From Suillus spraguei (lineage: Eukaryota > Basidiomycota > Agaricomycetes > Boletales > Suillaceae): a stretch of 30,212 nt of DNA. Shown here one piece after another: positions 8,620-18,693 of the stretch. The position numbers and the translations under genes are program-made. Position 1 is the first letter of the stretch. Each line of letters starts with the position of its first letter. The stretch is from positions 1 through 30,212 of the forward strand of contig JABCPU010000699.1 of the NCBI GenBank assembly GCA_016800925.1, written 5' to 3'. The notes under the pieces were generated by a model, which saw nothing but the letters and a program-made list of their open reading frames with translations, was not told the origin of the DNA and searched no databases.

Positions 8620-9054
8620 TTGACGTATGTTTCTCCCAAAGTATTACTAAGACTTGTACGCGCTATAGGTGAAAGAAAAGAACTTCGTGTCCCTATCACC
8701 CTTCACTCGTGTACTTGCTTGAAATCCGTCGACACCACCGCTGTCATTGACTCAGGAGCGGCAGGAACATTCATTTCTGAGGAGTTTGTGAAACTCCATC
8801 AAATCACACGACGAAAGCTCAAAAAACCGTTTCAAGTTACTACGGCAGATGGAACCCTTATCAAGGGAGGACCAATCACGCACTATTGTCTCCTAGTGGT
8901 CAAAATTGATGAACGAACCATGTATGGAAAATTCAACATTACCAAACTAGGAAGAAGAGATCAAATCCTTTTGGGAATCCCATGGTTACGAGCAATGAAC
9001 CCAAGTATCGATTGGGCTGCTGAAACACTTGTCCTTCCTAGAACGGCAAAATAG
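8620..9054 (+). pseudogene. Gypsy aspartic protease, ended by premature TAG
   Basis: The frame runs without an ATG from the gag end (about 8599). The retropepsin active site D-S-G is at 8749-8757 within AVIDSGAAGTFIS, and the later LLGIPWLRAMNPSIDW block matches the C-terminal part of the fold. The codon at 9052-9054 is TAG, where the minus-strand copy has TCG (Ser), so Pol downstream of protease would be truncated. The protease itself looks complete and keeps the catalytic Asp. It would act in the particle to mature Gag and Pol. Confidence 0.88.
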
Positions 9055-9482
9055 GATGAAATTGAAATTGACTTTGATACGGATCGAAAAAAGAACGGGT
9101 TGCCTCAACTCTTCAATCATCATTCCAAATGGCAACATTCTAGACTTCCGAAATCACTCATAACCCCTTTCGTTCCCGAAGATCCGAAACTTGAAGTACA
9201 AATGCCAAGTACTGCAAAACCCACTCCTCGTGTACAATTGCCACGAGCAGTATCACGATTCCCCGAGCAGAAAAACGCAAGAACGAATCTGAACCCGAAC
9301 ATCAGGTTGGACAAGAACCTATCGAGCAACAACCAATAGATGAACAGAAGCATGGGAAAAGAAAAGCAGAAGAGGAGATCCCCGGACGAGATACCAACAT
9401 ACCAAAACTGTCCAAATTCTACGTTCCCCCGAAAACTCTTTCAGCCTCAATTGAAGAGATCCCCGATAAAGAAGAAGAACCT
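9055..9482 (+). pseudogene. Protease-RT linker, frameshifted
   Basis: Continuation of pol after the nonsense codon: DEIEIDFDTDRKKNG, then a Pro-rich region. Near 9256 one base is missing relative to the minus-strand copy (tcacgattcccc versus tcaccgattcccc), which moves the frame to a spurious end at 9339. The restored register would run on, Glu/Lys-rich, into the RT frame that begins MPSLIPTEDDD at 9483. Confidence 0.75.
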
Positions 9483-10604
9483 ATGCCCTCGTTAATCCCA
9501 ACAGAGGATGATGACCAATTTAATACCATGCAAGATGTCTGGCACGCACCAGAAGTGCAAGAGATTTCTTCCTACGAACTTGGAGATGGAGAATTCCTTG
9601 TGGAATATGATACCGATGGAGTCAGTATGAGGATCATCGAAGAAGTATCCATGGATACACCCCTCACACATGATGGAACTTCTCGACTCGAACAACTCTC
9701 CAACTACTCCGCAATTCCACTTACCCCTCCAAAATTTAGTAACAAAGCACAGGAATTCGCCACGGATGAGAAGGAAAAGAAAAAGAAACCCTTCGAAGAA
9801 TTGGTCCCAGACTATCTCCATGACTTCGCCGACGTCTTTGCTAAAGACGGTTTGAACAAATTACCCCCTGAACGCCCTGGTATTGATCATAGGATTGATA
9901 CTAAACCCGGTTTCATCCCTCGCACGTCTAAGGTTTACCCGTTATTGGAGACAGAACGCGCCGCCATCAAAACGTTTATTGATGAAAACATTGCGAAAGG
10001 TTTTATCTCAGAATCGAAGTCACCCCAAGCTAGTGGCTTCTTCTTTGTGGGAAAGAAGAGTGGAGAATTGCGTCCCTGTCAAGATTACCGCTACATCAAT
10101 GATTGGACAGTCAAGAACGCATACCCACTTCCACTTCCTATCTCCCTCGTCGCACGACTTCACAATGCACAGTTCTTTACGAAAATGGATATTCGGTCTG
10201 GTTATAACAATATTCGCATCCATCCCGATGATCACTGGAAAGCTGCCTTTACTACAGAATTCAGTCTTTTTGAACCAAACATCATGTTCTTTGGCCTTTG
10301 TAATTCCCCAGCAACTTTCCAAGCATACATGAATCGCACCTTCCAACAGGAAATCAATGAAGGATGGATGGTTATCTACATGGACGATATCCTGCTTTTC
10401 TCTATGACCATGGAAGAACACCGTGAAAGAACTAGACGGGTTTTGATGAAAATACGAAAAGAACATCTGTTCCTGAAACCGGAGAAATGTACGTTTGATG
10501 CAGAAGAAGTGGAATACCTCGGAATGATAATTCGCCCCGGACAAATTGCAATGGACACCGCCAAGACCAAGGGAATCTCCGAATGGCGGTTCCGAAATCT
10601 GTAA
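9483..10604 (+). pseudogene. Gypsy reverse transcriptase
   Basis: 373 codons. An acidic leader is followed by VPDYLHDFADVFAKD and the RT domain: [11 protein letters not shown], then [15 protein letters not shown] carrying the first catalytic Asp, [15 protein letters not shown], and the YMDD box at about 10377-10388. The thumb EVEYLGMII follows. All three carboxylates are present. The ATG at 9483 is internal to pol, not a true start. The frame runs out at 10604 because one base is missing near 10577 (tggcggttcc). The connection to RNase H continues in the next frame from about 10583. Confidence 0.92.
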
Positions 10605-11587
10605 AAGATGTTCGATCATTCCTCGGCTTTTGCAACTTCTACCGCATGTTCATTTCCCACTATTCTGACATTGCCCGACCTCTTATCGATCTTACGAAGA
10701 AAGATAAGGCCTTTGATTGGTCACCCGAATGCATGGACACCTTCGAAGAACTGAAACGACGCTTTACATCCCAACTGGTACTCCGTAACCCTGATCCTTC
10801 CCGACAATTTGCGATTGCTACCGACGCTTTGCTTGTAGCAACCGGCGGAGTTCTCCTGCAGACTGATGAAAATGGTGTTTATCACCCATGTGCATATCTT
10901 TCACAGTCTTTGAACCCCGCAGAACGCAATTATCAGATCTTTGATCGGGAACTCCTTGCCGTAATCTGGGCACTAAACGAATGGCGCCATTATCTTGAAG
11001 GTAACCCACACCCCGTCCTGGTGTTCACCGACCACAAGAATCTCCTGTACTTTAAAAGTGCACAGAAGCTTACCCACCGCCAAGCACGTTGGCAACTAAT
11101 TTTGTCTATTTATGACATTGAACTGCATCACGTTGCAGGTACTAAATTAGCCGTACCTGATGCACTATCTCGCCGACCCGACTACGATTCCGGTAAAGAC
11201 GATAACAAAAACCAGACTCTCCTCCCTGACGCTCTATTCGTTCGTCTTATTGACACTGACTTGAAGGATGTGCTGTCATCCTCCGACCCCCTCGACGACC
11301 CCGTCTTCAAGACGGCGTCTGATGCCCTTGATGGCGTGTGCCTTCCCCCTATGAAATCGGCACTCTCTGACTGGAAGATTGAGGAGAACGTCCTCTATTT
11401 TAAGAATCGCACCTATATTCCACCGGCGCATCGCTCCGATATCCTGAAAAGGCATCATGATCATCCTACCGTGGGTCATCCTGGTAGATTCAAAACAGAA
11501 GAGCTTGTTAAACGGAGGCCTGGTGGCCCGCTATGGGTTCCTACATTCAAAAATATGTGGACGGGTGCGCCCTTTGCCAGCAGATGA
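10583..11587 (+). pseudogene. Gypsy RNase H and integrase zinc-binding segment
   Basis: It begins with the end of the RT connection (SVKDVRSFLGFCNFYRMFI). RNase H follows: FAIATDALLVATGG (catalytic Asp; the usual Ser after A is Leu here), YQIFDRELLAVIWALNEW (Glu), VFTDHKNLLYF (Asp), and HHVAGTKLAVPDALSRRPD at the end. After a spacer, the integrase HHCC zinc finger begins (HDHPTVGHPGRFKT). A one-base shift near 11515 sends the frame to a false end at 11587. The two cysteines (CALC) lie in the next frame. Confidence 0.9.
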
Positions 11588-12699
11588 AAGCAGATACACA
11601 TCCTATTCGCCCGCCGCTCACTCCAATCCCCTCGTCTGCAACTCGACCTTTTTCCCAGGTCTCTGTCGACCTTATCACTGACCTGCCTGTCTCTGGTGGC
11701 TTTGACAGTATCATGGTTGTGGTAGACCATGGCCTTACGAAGGGGGTAATTATTACCCCTTGTTTGAAAACCATCACTTCCGAAGGCGTTGCTAAACTAT
11801 TTTTGAAATACGTCTACCGCCGATTTGGACTCCATGACAAAGTTATATCGGATCGAGGCCCGCAATTCCTATCTCGCTTCTCTAAGGAACTTGCCCGACT
11901 TCTTGACTACGTCATCGCTCCATCTACAGCTTATCATCCGCAGACTGATGGTCAAACTGAAAGGCTAAATCAAGAACTCGAAACATATCTACGCATCTAT
12001 TGCCGCAACAACCCTGAAGATTGGGTAGAACACCTACCAATCGCCGAATTCATCCACAACCACCGAAAACATGATGCAAGGAATGCATCACCTTTCTATC
12101 TAATGATGGGATACGAACCACGTGCTATCCCCCACCTTATCCCTGACTCATCCGTCCCCGCAGCAGAAGATCGAGTACGATCTCTGCAGAAGATAAGGGA
12201 AGAAGCAATCGCCTGTCATAACATTGCAATGCAGACAATGGCCGAACGATCCCGAGGAGATAAGTACACCCCATGGAAGATCGGAGATAAGGTTTGGCTA
12301 TCTGCCGCTAATCTTAGACTCAAACTCCCATCAAGGAAACTTGCCCCAAAACGATACGGACCCTTCCCGATCATCGATGTCATATCTCCCATCACATTCA
12401 CACTCAAACTCCCTCCGCAGTGGAAAATTCATCCCACGTTCCACGCTTCTGTCTTATCATCCTATAGCGAAACGGACGTACATGGTCCGAACTTCCCCGA
12501 ACCACCACCTGACATCATCAAAGAAGAAGAAGAATATGAAGTAGAAGCAATCCTTTCTCACAAAGGAACCGGCACTCGCCGACACTATCTTGTTTCCTGG
12601 AAAGGATATTCATCGGGAGATAACAAATGGCTCCCAGAAAAGAACTTGAAGAACTCCGCTCGAATCTTGAACGCTTATAAGAAGCAACACGCCCTCTGA
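11533..12699 (+). CDS. Gypsy integrase core with GPF/Y module and chromodomain
   Basis: 388 codons from an internal ATG, open to the true end of pol. Order: zinc-finger cysteines (DGCALCQQMK), catalytic core with D in VSVDLITDLP, D in VISDRGPQFLS and E in DGQTERLNQELE (the DDE triad is complete), then the GPF/Y module (KRYGPFPIIDV). A chromodomain is at the C-terminus (EYEVEAILSHKG, HYLVSWKGY, NKWLPEKNL). Integrase inserts the cDNA into chromosomes. The chromodomain usually guides insertion to marked chromatin such as H3K9-methylated DNA. This is the longest undamaged stretch of pol here. Confidence 0.94.
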   Translation: MGSYIQKYVDGCALCQQMKADTHPIRPPLTPIPSSATRPFSQVSVDLITDLPVSGGFDSIMVVVDHGLTKGVIITPCLKTITSEGVAKLFLKYVYRRFGLHDKVISDRGPQFLSRFSKELARLLDYVIAPSTAYHPQTDGQTERLNQELETYLRIYCRNNPEDWVEHLPIAEFIHNHRKHDARNASPFYLMMGYEPRAIPHLIPDSSVPAAEDRVRSLQKIREEAIACHNIAMQTMAERSRGDKYTPWKIGDKVWLSAANLRLKLPSRKLAPKRYGPFPIIDVISPITFTLKLPPQWKIHPTFHASVLSSYSETDVHGPNFPEPPPDIIKEEEEYEVEAILSHKGTGTRRHYLVSWKGYSSGDNKWLPEKNLKNSARILNAYKKQHAL

Positions 12700-12753
12700 A
12701 TATCCTTCAGTCAATCAACTCGCACTAGCACTTGATCAACTACCACCATTGAA

Positions 12754-14219
12754 ATGTCTTTCCCCACTGCCTACATCACCCCTGTCACCATTACCAACAA
12801 CGACTCCAACTCTGATGCTGAACACTATGGATCCCTTACCACTGAAATCGACAACACCTCCTACATTGAAGCCGCCCTTCTATGTGAAGGACACGCCCTT
12901 GAAATTGAAAGAATCCTCACAGAAAGAGGTGCCTTCCCGGCCCTCCTCCTCGTCAACATTATCCGTACTGCCGCCCTCATCGAAGCCACAGCCAAAGAAA
13001 CCACAGATGCTACATATCGTCAACGCTTCTTACATCTTCAAAAACGCATTCGTTCTTATGCTATGTTGTTGCTTCCCGGTTCTTTTAAAAGCGATGTTGA
13101 AGAAGCTATTCACATTGTGGCCGAACGTCGAGTAGGTGTTGCTCGACCTCCCTCTCCGCAGGAAGATGCGCCACTTCCTATTCCAGCACCCCCTGCTTTG
13201 CGCATGTATTCTAGTGTTGATGCCCTTGCTGGCTTATGCACTGCTGTCCAAGAGATCGGCAGCTCACCAACACAGTCGTCGAAACCATCCAGCAATCAGT
13301 CGCTGAAACCAGAGCAGCCAGAAACCTAGTCGAAGAAGCCATCACTGATTTGCAACAAACACAAGCCGACCTCGCTTCCCCTCGAACCCCATCTCCCATC
13401 GAACAACTGACTGCATCGTCTCCCGTCACAGTCTCTCATGACCATCCCGCATGGCTATACGAGCCCTGTTCCGAAGAACAGTGTGAAGCTGCAAAGAAGT
13501 TAGGAATTCCTGTCGTTGAATTAATAACACTGGCCCTCGACTTCGTGACCTTCAGATCCATCCTCCCATGTCCATCCGTCTTCGTTTGGTCCAATGGATC
13601 CTGTCTCGCCAGTCTTAGTAAAGGACTTCGGCATCACTTCCCCTTCTTCTTCTAACGAACTTCTTGCGACTGCCGAACGAGGAACTACTCCTGACCTCCC
13701 CATCTCCACGTATACGCTAACCAGTAAACAACAAGCGCAGCTTCGACGCGATAATAACCTTGCCTTAAAACGCATGACGCGAAAGAAAGGAAAGAAGCGT
13801 GCCAGATCCACTAGTCCTCCACCCATTATCTCACCATCACCCTTACGTATGTCCATCTCTAACACTGATGAAAACATGAAATGCCGAATCTGCGGCGTCG
13901 TCGGACACCGGCAAAAGAATTGTCCCGACTATCAGTGTCAAATCTGTCTGCACACAGTCCCACCCATCTGTCCATTTATTGCCCTCAGCGTCGTGGGGAA
14001 CCTCCATTCACGCTTACCTGGAAGGACGATGGATTCTATGATGCACTACGTAGGTGGGAACAGTATCTTATTAACCGTCGACGACGAAAAGAAGGACGAC
14101 GAGCAAGAACTGTAGCAGAGGAGGAGGCGGCTTATATGTTAGGAGGAAGCGCCACTGATGAAGATGTCGCTAATTACGATGACTATGATCCCGTCTATGA
14201 CGACAACCAAGATGTTTGA
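12754..14219 (+). pseudogene. Extra third ORF with zinc knuckle between pol and 3' LTR
   Basis: It starts 54 bp after the pol stop at an ATG (MSFPTAYITPV) and spans nearly all the space to the polypurine tract. The readable blocks sit in alternating frames, implying small indels near 13250, 13540 and 13985. They are: a helical N-terminal part (ALLCEGHALEIERILTERG), a Pro-rich spacer, a likely coiled coil (TIQQSVAETRAARNLVEEA), a Lys/Arg-rich patch (RMTRKKGKKRARS), then C-x2-C-x4-H-x4-C at 13882-13923 (CRICGVVGHRQKNC). A further CQIC pair follows, and an acidic Tyr/Asp-rich C-terminus (NYDDYDPVYDD) ends at 14219. The gag-like helical plus knuckle architecture suggests an RNA/DNA-binding accessory protein. 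I see no signal peptide or transmembrane segment, so an envelope protein is unlikely. Confidence 0.7.
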
Positions 14220-14240
14220 AAGTCGGCAATTTTCAATGTA

Positions 14241-14252
14241 ATAAGGGGGTAA
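14241..14252 (+). other. Polypurine tract
   Basis: ATAAGGGGGTAA lies directly before the 3' LTR. Purine tracts here prime plus-strand DNA synthesis. It is short and ends in TAA next to the LTR TG. Confidence 0.65.
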
Positions 14253-14726
14253 TGTTACAGTCGTACGTGCCCCTATTCATTTTCCCTTTGTTTCCTTACT
14301 TGTATATCATGTCACATGACTCTGACTTATATGCTCAACGCATTTGTACAACACATGCCTTCCTTATTAGGATACGCAGTTACATTCTCACAGTCACTTG
14401 GTCTGTGTGCACATATTGGCCTATTTAAGCACAGTGTACTTGTAGTAGATTCCTTACTTTAATCTTACTGGGTTTTACCTGGAATCTCCTTCACTTAGGT
14501 CTCCAACCTAAGTCGTCTAGAATCATCTCTAAGTCTAAGCACTCCGTAGCCTTAGTCTCTATTCTCACAGAACCTCTGAGACTCGTCTCTGAGGCCAAAC
14601 CTCTGATCGTACTTGGAACACATTCCTCATACTTTCACCTTGTCCTCTTTTGGACATTGTAAGAACTCCCAGCAGACCGACTGTGTCTTTTCACTGTCGC
14701 TGGTGATGCCACCCCAGTTCATAACA
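14253..14726 (+). repeat. 3' LTR
   Basis: 474 bp, TGTTACAG...CATAACA. Aligned with the 5' LTR there are about nine substitutions and one 4-bp gap. Substitutions include several G-to-A or C-to-T changes relative to the 5' LTR. Confidence 0.96.
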
Positions 14727-14731
14727 GGATG
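14727..14731. repeat. Target-site duplication, right (ggatg)
   Basis: Exact copy of 7102-7106, directly after the 3' LTR. Confidence 0.95.
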
Positions 14732-15190
14732 ACTACCACATTTGTGATATTCCATGCGTGCCAGCACACATTTTGCATACAGATTGCCCTGGGTTTCGTC
14801 CCAAGAATCTGCCATTGAGGAACACCAACTCAGGACTGACACACTATTGATATCAGGCCCATTTGGACAGTGAAACTTTAAAGCTGGAAGTCCAGGAGGA
14901 GGCTCTGACATGAATACATGACGAAAGGAGGATAGAAAATGGCTAATCCAGGAACGATTTCTTCGGTCTTGTTTTAAGGATATTATAGATTGGCAAGGGT
15001 TTGAACACGTTGCTCCAAGGAGAGGCATCACGGTTGAGTCAATTGAAGATGTAGACAGCTGCGAGCGGCCCGGCTTGCCGCTGGGTGCCAGGCCTGTGAG
15101 TTTGCAACTGTTCGTCAGACAAAAGCTCACATACAACTTAACCTTCCATAACCGCAAGCTCTCCGTTATCCAAGAAGCCGTCCTTTGCAT
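14727..15190 (-). pseudogene. Host gene of unknown function, 5' part, split by gypsy insertion
   Basis: Minus-strand frame from the ATG at 15190 (MQRTASWITESL), with 153 codons up to the target duplication. Recognisable stretches are FLSSFRHVFMSEPPPGLPAL, HCPNGPDINSVSVLSWCSS and CVLARMEYHKCGS. If the retroelement and one ggatg copy are removed, codon 154 (CAT) continues at 7106 in the same frame and stays open to 6723, about 280 codons in all. This continuity supports both strand and frame. The apparent extension from 14726 to 14627 is LTR sequence. The true N-terminus may lie further upstream. No known domain is recognised. Confidence 0.6.
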
Positions 15191-15296
15191 CCATCAGAAA
15201 CGCATTCAAGAAGAACACTGATGTACTGCCATTACCTCCACTGGACTACCAAGCATATCCCATCCTCAAGAACCCCTTTAACTGCTCGACTCGTCC

Positions 15297-16809
15297 TTGC
15301 CTCATGCCACCTTGACATCTAATAAGACATTCAATGCTACAAGTCCACCTCATCCTCGCGCCCCGACACCTGAATCTAGCAAATCACGCCCCCGCGCTCC
15401 ATCAAGGGCAAGGGGGCATTCCACTGCAAGATCTCATCATTCTCAATCTGGATCTATATTTCACAACTCGGACACAGGGAGTGATTATGGTCACGTCTTC
15501 TCTTACTCATCCTCTCCTCCTCCCATCCCCTGTGTACCCGACACGTTTGGTGCTCAGATGTTCAGTGGTGATGGACCCTCAATGGAGGAAGATGGCAAAG
15601 TGCCATCGGGTCCTAAGATGCCGTCTGATTATGCTCTGCATGCAGTTTTTATTCAGTTTTCTACTCTGGCGGAGGCAGAGATGACTGCTTTCCTTCACGA
15701 AACACTGGTAATTACTTTCTTTTCGAATGGGTGGGGCATACGTCATTCACGCGCCTTTAGGATCACGAACCTTTGTTGACAAACTTCATGGGTCCTTCCT
15801 GGATCCTAAGTTTGATGACCTGATGAGTTCTTTGGGAAAGATAGCTCAGGAACATCGAAAACCTGTCATAGACTCAATTAGGTGCTGGAGACGCAGTCAT
15901 AATGAAAATGTCAGCCCCGACATACTTAAGCATCATGCTAGTCAATCGCCTTTATGGACACGTGGTGCGAGAGTTCAAGAGCTGTTTACCTTGCTGAATG
16001 AACAAAAGTTGCTGACGTCAATATACATCATGTGTCGCGCTCTGATTGCCGTCTTGTCCATTTTGTCCAAAGACGCACTGGGTGATATGCTGGGATTTAC
16101 CCTGGAGGAAACAATGTTCGAGCAGTTCAAGAGACCAGACTTGAAGCTCGTTGCACAGTCAGCTAATCATCGGCTTAATGCTGAACTCTATGCTATGCTG
16201 CTCGGACACTTAGCAAACGTTCAGTGAGCATGGTGTCGTGACTGCACCATTGTCCAAACTAATTATCCGCCAGCTTTGTGAGTGTCACGGATCGTTTTCT
16301 TTGCGAGCTCGAGCCTGTAATGAATGATCAAGTGGCGAAATACCTCGATACGAAGTACGAGCATCTAGTGAAAGGGCTCCGTCATGTTCAACTGAGAGTG
16401 AGATCCATCCTGTCCTCTGTATTTTTGTGTTCATGTATCAGCTAGGTATGGCCGCCAGAGGCATTTTGAGGAGGGAGCCGAATTATTAGCCAAGTCCTTC
16501 GCAAATGCGCATGGTCTTCAGTTCAAGATCGCTTTTGCCGATACGTTGACTCGTCTCTTGCACCCATTGGAAAGGTGTTTCCTATTTTCTGGCTGGTACT
16601 GGTACACGCTAATATGACCTCAAGATGGTGCAGGCCGAAGTCAATCATCCACAATGGGAAAAGGCGATCGAAAGGATCTATCCTAGTGCTAAACGCGTTC
16701 AAGGCTACCACCAAGGACAGTACCAGTCGTCTCAAGGCTCGTCGTCATCGCAGCAGAGTGATTCCAGCTACCCTTATGAACCCAAAGGCAAGGGGAGGAT
16801 GTGAGTGCG
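15297..16809 (+). pseudogene. Furry/Tao3/Mor2 N-terminal domain fragment, right copy
   Basis: A Ser/Pro-rich stretch leads into MPSDYALHAVFIQFSTLAEA, then intron 15708-15760, then DHEPLLTNFMGP. A frameshift near 15793 is followed by LDPKFDDLMSSLGKIAQEH, KPVIDSIRCWRRSHNENVSP, IYIMCRALIAVLSILSKDAL and LKLVAQSANHRLNAELYAM. Intron 16224-16273 precedes FVSVTDRFLCELEPV and LDTKYEHLVKGLRHVQLR. Intron 16398-16445 precedes VWPPEAF, an extra T, then LAKSFANAHGLQFKIAFADT. Another shift at LLHP is followed by AEVNHPQWEKAIERIYPSAK. These blocks are in the order expected for the conserved N-terminal domain of Furry/Tao3/Mor2, the large scaffold for NDR-kinase morphogenesis signalling. The real protein exceeds 2000 residues. 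Here it ends after the domain with an unrelated Gln/Ser/Tyr-rich tail, stop at 16807-16809. Confidence 0.82.
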
Positions 16810-17128
16810 CCAGTGCCTCAGGCCCATGATCTCATACTTCTGCATGTGTGTGGGGTCCTCTACGCATATTCTTTATCCATTTCTTTTTGTTTCTTCTCTC
16901 AAGCTTGATCATAATGCACACTTCTCCATGCCCTAATGATTTTCCTTGACATTGTTTCCTTCCTTTTTTTCAATGCTATGGCTTTCCACTTGTTTTTCTC
17001 TTCATTCCTGTTCGATGATATGGTATTGGTCTCACTGCAATGTTTGTGTTCACATACTCATGATCGCATCTACTTACATTCCTGCAATTCACTATCGTCC
17101 ATGCATCAATAATCACATATTTTCTGCC
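16810..17128. other. T-rich non-coding stretch
   Basis: Pyrimidine-rich plus strand with many tttctt and ccttt runs and no supportable coding frame. It separates the Furry-like fragment from the minus-strand gene candidate. Confidence 0.45.
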
Positions 17129-18115
17129 TCACAAACTGTATCCCAAGTCCCCATCATTGCTCCAATATATATCTATATCCAAAGATTTTCGTGTGCCGAG
17201 GCTTCTCAATCCCTCACCATCATTGGCAACAGAAATCGACTCGCACATCTCATGCACATCAATAACAGACAAATCTATGGAACAACAATGCCCCATGATA
17301 GAGATATGTATGTATGATAAAGTGTCCAACGCTACGAAGACTTTAAAAAAAGACCGCCACCCCTCCATTGCTTTGGGATCGTAAACAGGATTCTTGCCCA
17401 AGTACATACGGGTCTCGAACATTTTCGATCGGCCTGAGGCGCCTACTACAAAATCTGTTGACAGGTTGTCGGTATCTGAATTGACGCGCGTCACTGATAT
17501 GGTGCCGCCAGGAGAGTCGATAACGTTGTACGTAATGGTAGCGGCTGCGAGCACGGACAAGTATGTTGCACCCTTGGAGATTATGAGCTTCACAACCGAG
17601 AAGGAAGGTGCGGAAACTTACCCATGAGGTATCACTGGAAGGGACTGCACAGGTGCGATGATTCCATCGAAACCGTATTTGTCCCACTGAGGCCATTGGA
17701 ATTTCAGCGAAACGCGAACTTGGGCCCAAATGGCTGAGCGAACGAGCAATCGAAGAAGACGAGAGAAGAACACCATTCAAGGACAAGAGAAACAGACGCA
17801 GGAAAACAATCGATTTGAATGATGTCCCAATGGTAAAACACGATATGACCCACTCCCTTATGGTAGTGGGAATAAATCTACATGACACATTAGCACAGGT
17901 GTTCGGAAACCAATGCAAGCACTTACCTTACTAGGAAGGTTCTGAGAAGTGGAAGCCTTGGAAGTAGAGCACGGTGGTCTGGCTTTCCATAGAGCAGCAG
18001 TCTTCATATGAATTTCTGCTCTCTTCTGCACACAACGGGGCCGACAAGGGTCAGTACAGATACGGACAGAGTTTGCAAGCCGTCGTGATAATATTGATCG
18101 TTGGAATGAGACCAT
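17129..18115 (-). CDS. Uncertain multi-exon host gene, unknown function
   Basis: Minus-strand candidate with two strong intron signals. Intron 17926-17878 (49 nt) has donor gtaagtgc, branch-like gctaatg and acceptor catgtag. A second donor gtaagttt at about 17625 pairs with an acceptor ctccaag 49 nt downstream. The exon after it reads GATYLSVLAAATITYNVIDS, then PGGTISVTRVNSDTDNLSTD, FVVGASGRSKMFETRMYLGK and NPVYDPKAMEGW, which looks like genuine protein. The upstream exon could be read from 18115 (MVSFQRSILSRRLANS, Arg/Ser-rich, perhaps organelle-targeting), but the frame joining is ambiguous. A shorter plus-strand frame (17394-17627) overlaps the last exon. I prefer the minus strand because of the introns. 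The family is not recognised. Confidence 0.35.
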
Positions 18116-18119
18116 ACAT

Positions 18120-18690
18120 GATTGTCATGCTGTCTCAAAGCCATATGGGATGCGGCAGAAGGGGAAAAGACAGTGGGAATATACTTCAGGCTAGATAGAC
18201 TGGTCAAAATGTCTGTTAAGAATTATACCAACTGTCAATAGTAGGAATGCGCGCAGGACCAGATGTCAGCTCCACGGTGACCCCATTATGATTGGAAACA
18301 ACACAACACCAACTAATGTCATAGTGGGAATGAAGCATTGCGCAGCCTGAGTGAGTCGCATATCCTGGAGGGTAAGGGCTGCTCAGTGAGCTCAGGGAAG
18401 GAATCCGAAGGATAGATTCATTCGCCACTGATGTTGTGATATTAGCAGCTGCGGATCTACCTCAGTGAGCACGGCGCGCAGAGTCGCCGCAGACTGGCAT
18501 AGAACTGATTTGTGATTCATGTGGCAGGACTATAGCGTGAATAGGTGCATACCAATTAAGTTTGGGACAAACATTGGTCAGACTTCAAAATAAGTTGCAG
18601 CATATCAAATCGAACCAAACCTATGGTCCACCATACCCAACGGTCGTGCGAACTTTTAAAAAACAGTCGACCATTTGTAAGCTAACCATT
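18120..18690. other. Stretch without a supportable gene
   Basis: Only short frames on both strands, with no splice or domain support. It precedes the minisatellites. Confidence 0.35.
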
Positions 18691-18693
18691 GCC

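Larger units (their letters stand above)
7107..14726 (+). mobile_element. Complete Ty3/gypsy chromovirus (Tf1/sushi-like), 7.6 kb
   Basis: LTRs of 478 and 474 bp with TGTTA/TAACA ends, flanked by ggatg on both sides. Order: LTR, self-priming site, gag with CCHC, protease, RT, RNase H, integrase, chromodomain, extra CCHC ORF, polypurine tract, LTR. RT before integrase gives Ty3/gypsy. The C-terminal chromodomain and absent tRNA-type primer site place it with chromoviruses of the Tf1/sushi kind. The LTRs differ by about nine substitutions and one 4-bp indel (acat present only in the 5' LTR), roughly 2%, so insertion is fairly recent. The coding part nevertheless carries a nonsense codon in the protease-linker frame and several one-base shifts. 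Confidence 0.96.

Noticed and set aside
12754..14219. Envelope gene
   Set aside because: Position fits, but there is no signal peptide, transmembrane segment or glycoprotein pattern; zinc-knuckle and coiled-coil features point to a nucleic-acid-binding protein.
17394..17627. Plus-strand 77-codon frame
   Set aside because: It overlaps the minus-strand exon, which has strong splice signals and more protein-like composition; some uncertainty remains.
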